A DNA stretch of 25,442 bases, taken from Cellvibrionales bacterium UBA2618. Lineage in GTDB: Bacteria; Pseudomonadota; Gammaproteobacteria; Pseudomonadales; Porticoccaceae. This document shows positions 23,969-25,442 of this stretch, piece after piece; position 1 is the first letter of the stretch; each line of letters opens with the position of its first letter. Both the position numbers and the translations under genes were made by a program. Location: NCBI GenBank assembly GCA_002339165.1, contig DDJS01000009.1:4708-30149 (forward strand). Reading direction: 5' to 3'. Under the pieces are notes generated by a model. That model did not search any database. It had not been told where the DNA came from and worked only from the letters and a program-made list of their open reading frames with translations.

Positions 23969-24481
23969 TTATCGAAAACCCATAAAGACCTCGACTGAGC
24001 GCATTTTTTGAGTGCCTGACGCATCCTCGAACGGTTCCGAAAAAATCACTGACAACGGGGTTATTAGTAGTACTTGCGCGCCCTTTGCGCCAATCTCTTG
24101 GCCCTCTTGGATACGATGAGTCACCCCATCGACAGCGCGCATAAGGGCCCAGCGCTGGTCGCGGTAAAATAGACTGCCAACCATGGTCATATCGGCCACA
24201 ACAATCACCGTAAAATTGCCCTCCCCAGCGCGTTCTGCCTCCGTATTAACTGAAAAGACACTAAATGGACTGCGCAATTGCATCAGCTTCTCGACGGTTG
24301 AATAGGCTTCTTCAGATGATTGGATATCGCTATTTAATCGACTTCCTTGCGCTTCTCTGGACGGCGGTTGCTGTCCGCTAAAAGCGTCGACAGATAGGGT
24401 TGTCAAAAGCACTATTAAAAGTATACAAACAACCGTTACCCGGCTTTTTAGACAGCTTAACAGCCCCGACCAACGGTTCAC
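23969..24481 (-). CDS. pilP: Type IV pilus alignment protein PilP-like
   Basis: A 170-residue exported protein. An N-terminal hydrophobic segment (about 14-33) acts as signal or anchor. An unstructured linker follows, then the conserved beta-domain with ADMTMVGSLFYRDQRWALM, VDGVTHRIQEGQEIG and VLLITPLSVIFSEPF, which fits PilP, the link between PilNO and the PilQ secretin. Most PilP are lipoproteins; I see no lipobox here (the segment ends SVDAFSG), so this one may be anchored or cleaved differently. The start is GTG, overlapping the pilO stop by one base (TAGTG), so translation is coupled. It ends 135 bases before aroK with no pilQ between. Confidence 0.75.
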   Translation of the reverse strand: MNRWSGLLSCLKSRVTVVCILLIVLLTTLSVDAFSGQQPPSREAQGSRLNSDIQSSEEAYSTVEKLMQLRSPFSVFSVNTEAERAGEGNFTVIVVADMTMVGSLFYRDQRWALMRAVDGVTHRIQEGQEIGAKGAQVLLITPLSVIFSEPFEDASGTQKMRSVEVFMGFR

Positions 24482-25080
24482 TAAAGACTATCACTTTCGA
24501 GGGACTGGGTGTAACTGAGCGCGTGCAGACCCAACGCCAATCGCTCGGATTTTTCGCGAACAATATCAATATCCTCAAACACAACCCAGCGGTTCATACT
24601 CTCCACCGCGCCGACAAACCGCGCCAGTTGAGCATAGTCACCATGCGCCTGAATATCGATCGGTAATTGTCGATACAACCGTTGCAGTCGCGCTGTGCCC
24701 AGCGAGATAACAGAGATATCTAAGCCAGCATCCTCGGCCAAGACCGACAGATCATCGATAAGTGTCGTATCATCATGCTTTTTTTGCACTGGCACACCCC
24801 TCGATTGAATTGAGGTCAAACCTATATCCTTATGAGCCCGAATAGGGAGCGATGTTAAATCCATTGTTTTTAAACGGATGTTTGCAAGCAAAGTGCCGCC
24901 ATGCTCTCGCGATAAATATAATTCACTTTGCAAATCTTGAATCAAGGCGATATATCCAACCGCTAGCAAAATAAAAAGTACACCCAATGCGCGGCACACA
25001 ACCGGCGTGATAACCACGGCGATGGTTAGAACGGCATTAGCAACAATTTGATAACGCTCTTTGACTCTGGTTAATGCCAT
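24481..25080 (-). CDS. pilO: Type IV pilus inner-membrane alignment protein PilO-like
   Basis: A 199-residue bitopic membrane protein. A hydrophobic N-terminal region (about 12-47) is followed by a helical stretch and a C-terminal ferredoxin-like domain with LPIDIQAHGDYAQLARFVGA and MNRWVVFEDIDI, the typical PilO pattern. PilO pairs with PilN in the periplasm to align the pilus motor with the secretin. The hydrophobic region is longer than one helix needs, with a break around TPVVCRALG, so two membrane segments are possible. The ATG lies 24 bases after the pilN stop. Assignment rests on domain pattern plus order between PilN-like and PilP-like genes. Confidence 0.75.
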   Translation of the reverse strand: MALTRVKERYQIVANAVLTIAVVITPVVCRALGVLFILLAVGYIALIQDLQSELYLSREHGGTLLANIRLKTMDLTSLPIRAHKDIGLTSIQSRGVPVQKKHDDTTLIDDLSVLAEDAGLDISVISLGTARLQRLYRQLPIDIQAHGDYAQLARFVGAVESMNRWVVFEDIDIVREKSERLALGLHALSYTQSLESDSL

Positions 25081-25104
25081 GGTATTTTCATCCCAATGGA
25101 AGTT

Positions 25105-25442
25105 TTAACAATTCGATTCATTCACGCAGGCCGTATCATCAAACCTGCCAATTAGCCTAAATTCAGTCACTCCCAGACCCAGCTTCACCGCCGGTTTTAT
25201 CGACGAAAGACGCACCGACATATAGCCGTCGGTGCGTGCCAAGTTACTCACTAGAGTAATCACTCCGCGTCGCGACCGCGCCACCCCAGACAGCTCAAGT
25301 TCACCATTAAAACTGTGTAATCGCTCGACAGTAACGTCCGCTGGCGTGGCCAACGCCAAGCCCATGAGCAGCTCCAACCATCGCGGGTCATGCGGCAGTA
25401 ATGCCTCATTTTGTCGCCAAGATCGCTCTCCGGCATCGGCAT
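25105..25442 (-). CDS. pilN: Type IV pilus assembly protein PilN-like, C-terminal part (cut by window edge)
   Basis: The frame is open from the stop at 25105 to the right edge, so only the last 111 or so residues are seen; the N-terminus, with its membrane helix and PilM-binding motif, lies outside. The visible part has RWLELLMGLALATPADVTVERL, then LELSGVARSRRGVITLVSNL, matching the PilN 'LP..V.L..L.....L.L.G.A' pattern and the periplasmic fold that pairs with PilO. An apparent start at 25377 is an internal TTG and not a real start. It is the first gene of the pil part visible, and pilM is expected further right. Confidence 0.7.
   Translation of the reverse strand, partial: ADAGERSWRQNEALLPHDPRWLELLMGLALATPADVTVERLHSFNGELELSGVARSRRGVITLVSNLARTDGYMSVRLSSIKPAVKLGLGVTEFRLIGRFDDTACVNESNC

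Noticed and set aside
1..25442. CRISPR array, tRNA/rRNA, insertion sequence, prophage or defence island
   Set aside because: I saw no regular repeat-spacer pattern, no tRNA-like cloverleaf, no transposase, integrase or phage motif; nearly all the DNA is taken by recognisable housekeeping genes.

Overview
The window looks like ordinary chromosome from a gammaproteobacterium. The main evidence is gene order. The block queG / nnr-tsaE-amiB-mutL-miaA-hfq-hflX-hflK-hflC-(DUF2065)-purA, next to orn / rsgA-psd, is the arrangement known from E. coli. The insertion of hisZ before purA, and the hemE-aroB-aroK-pilPON block, are more like Pseudomonas and marine relatives. I see no rRNA, tRNA, CRISPR array, insertion sequence, transposase or prophage gene. 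All assignments rest on reading motifs in the translated sequence; no database search was run.

Layout. At the left edge (1-773) a lone small XRE-type regulator on the minus strand is followed by about 480 bases of AT-rich, gene-free DNA holding two related perfect palindromes. A P-loop kinase of the D-glycerate 3-kinase type (+) then meets a PLP trans-sulfuration enzyme (-) tail to tail; their coding regions overlap by 35 bases. A long minus-strand run follows. Listed from its downstream end (3116) upwards, it holds an LMW-phosphatase-like protein, a CBS-pair protein, purA, hisZ, a DUF2065 small membrane protein, a clear intrinsic terminator, hflC, hflK, hflX, hfq, miaA, mutL, amiB, tsaE and nnr (to 17090). 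queG is divergent from nnr and ends against orn. orn and rsgA are divergent, and psd follows rsgA. psd ends against hemE (4-base overlap), which opens a second minus-strand block of hemE, aroB, aroK and the type IV pilus alignment genes pilP, pilO and pilN (pilN cut by the window edge).

How the genes work together. Most are housekeeping: tRNA modification (tsaE, miaA, queG), RNA turnover and riboregulation (orn, hfq), ribosome maturation or rescue GTPases (rsgA, hflX), membrane proteolysis control (hflKC), mismatch repair (mutL), septal peptidoglycan cleavage (amiB), NAD(P)HX repair (nnr), purine, histidine, shikimate, heme and phosphatidylethanolamine synthesis, and twitching/secretin alignment (pilNOP).

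I did not find an obviously new multi-gene system. The points most worth a second look are: pilNOP leading directly to aroK with no pilQ between them; the uncharacterised CBS + phosphatase-like pair behind purA; a MutL carrying the full nicking-endonuclease motif set; the AT-rich palindromic region beside the lone regulator; overlapping divergent -10 elements between nnr and queG; and the 35-base convergent coding overlap.
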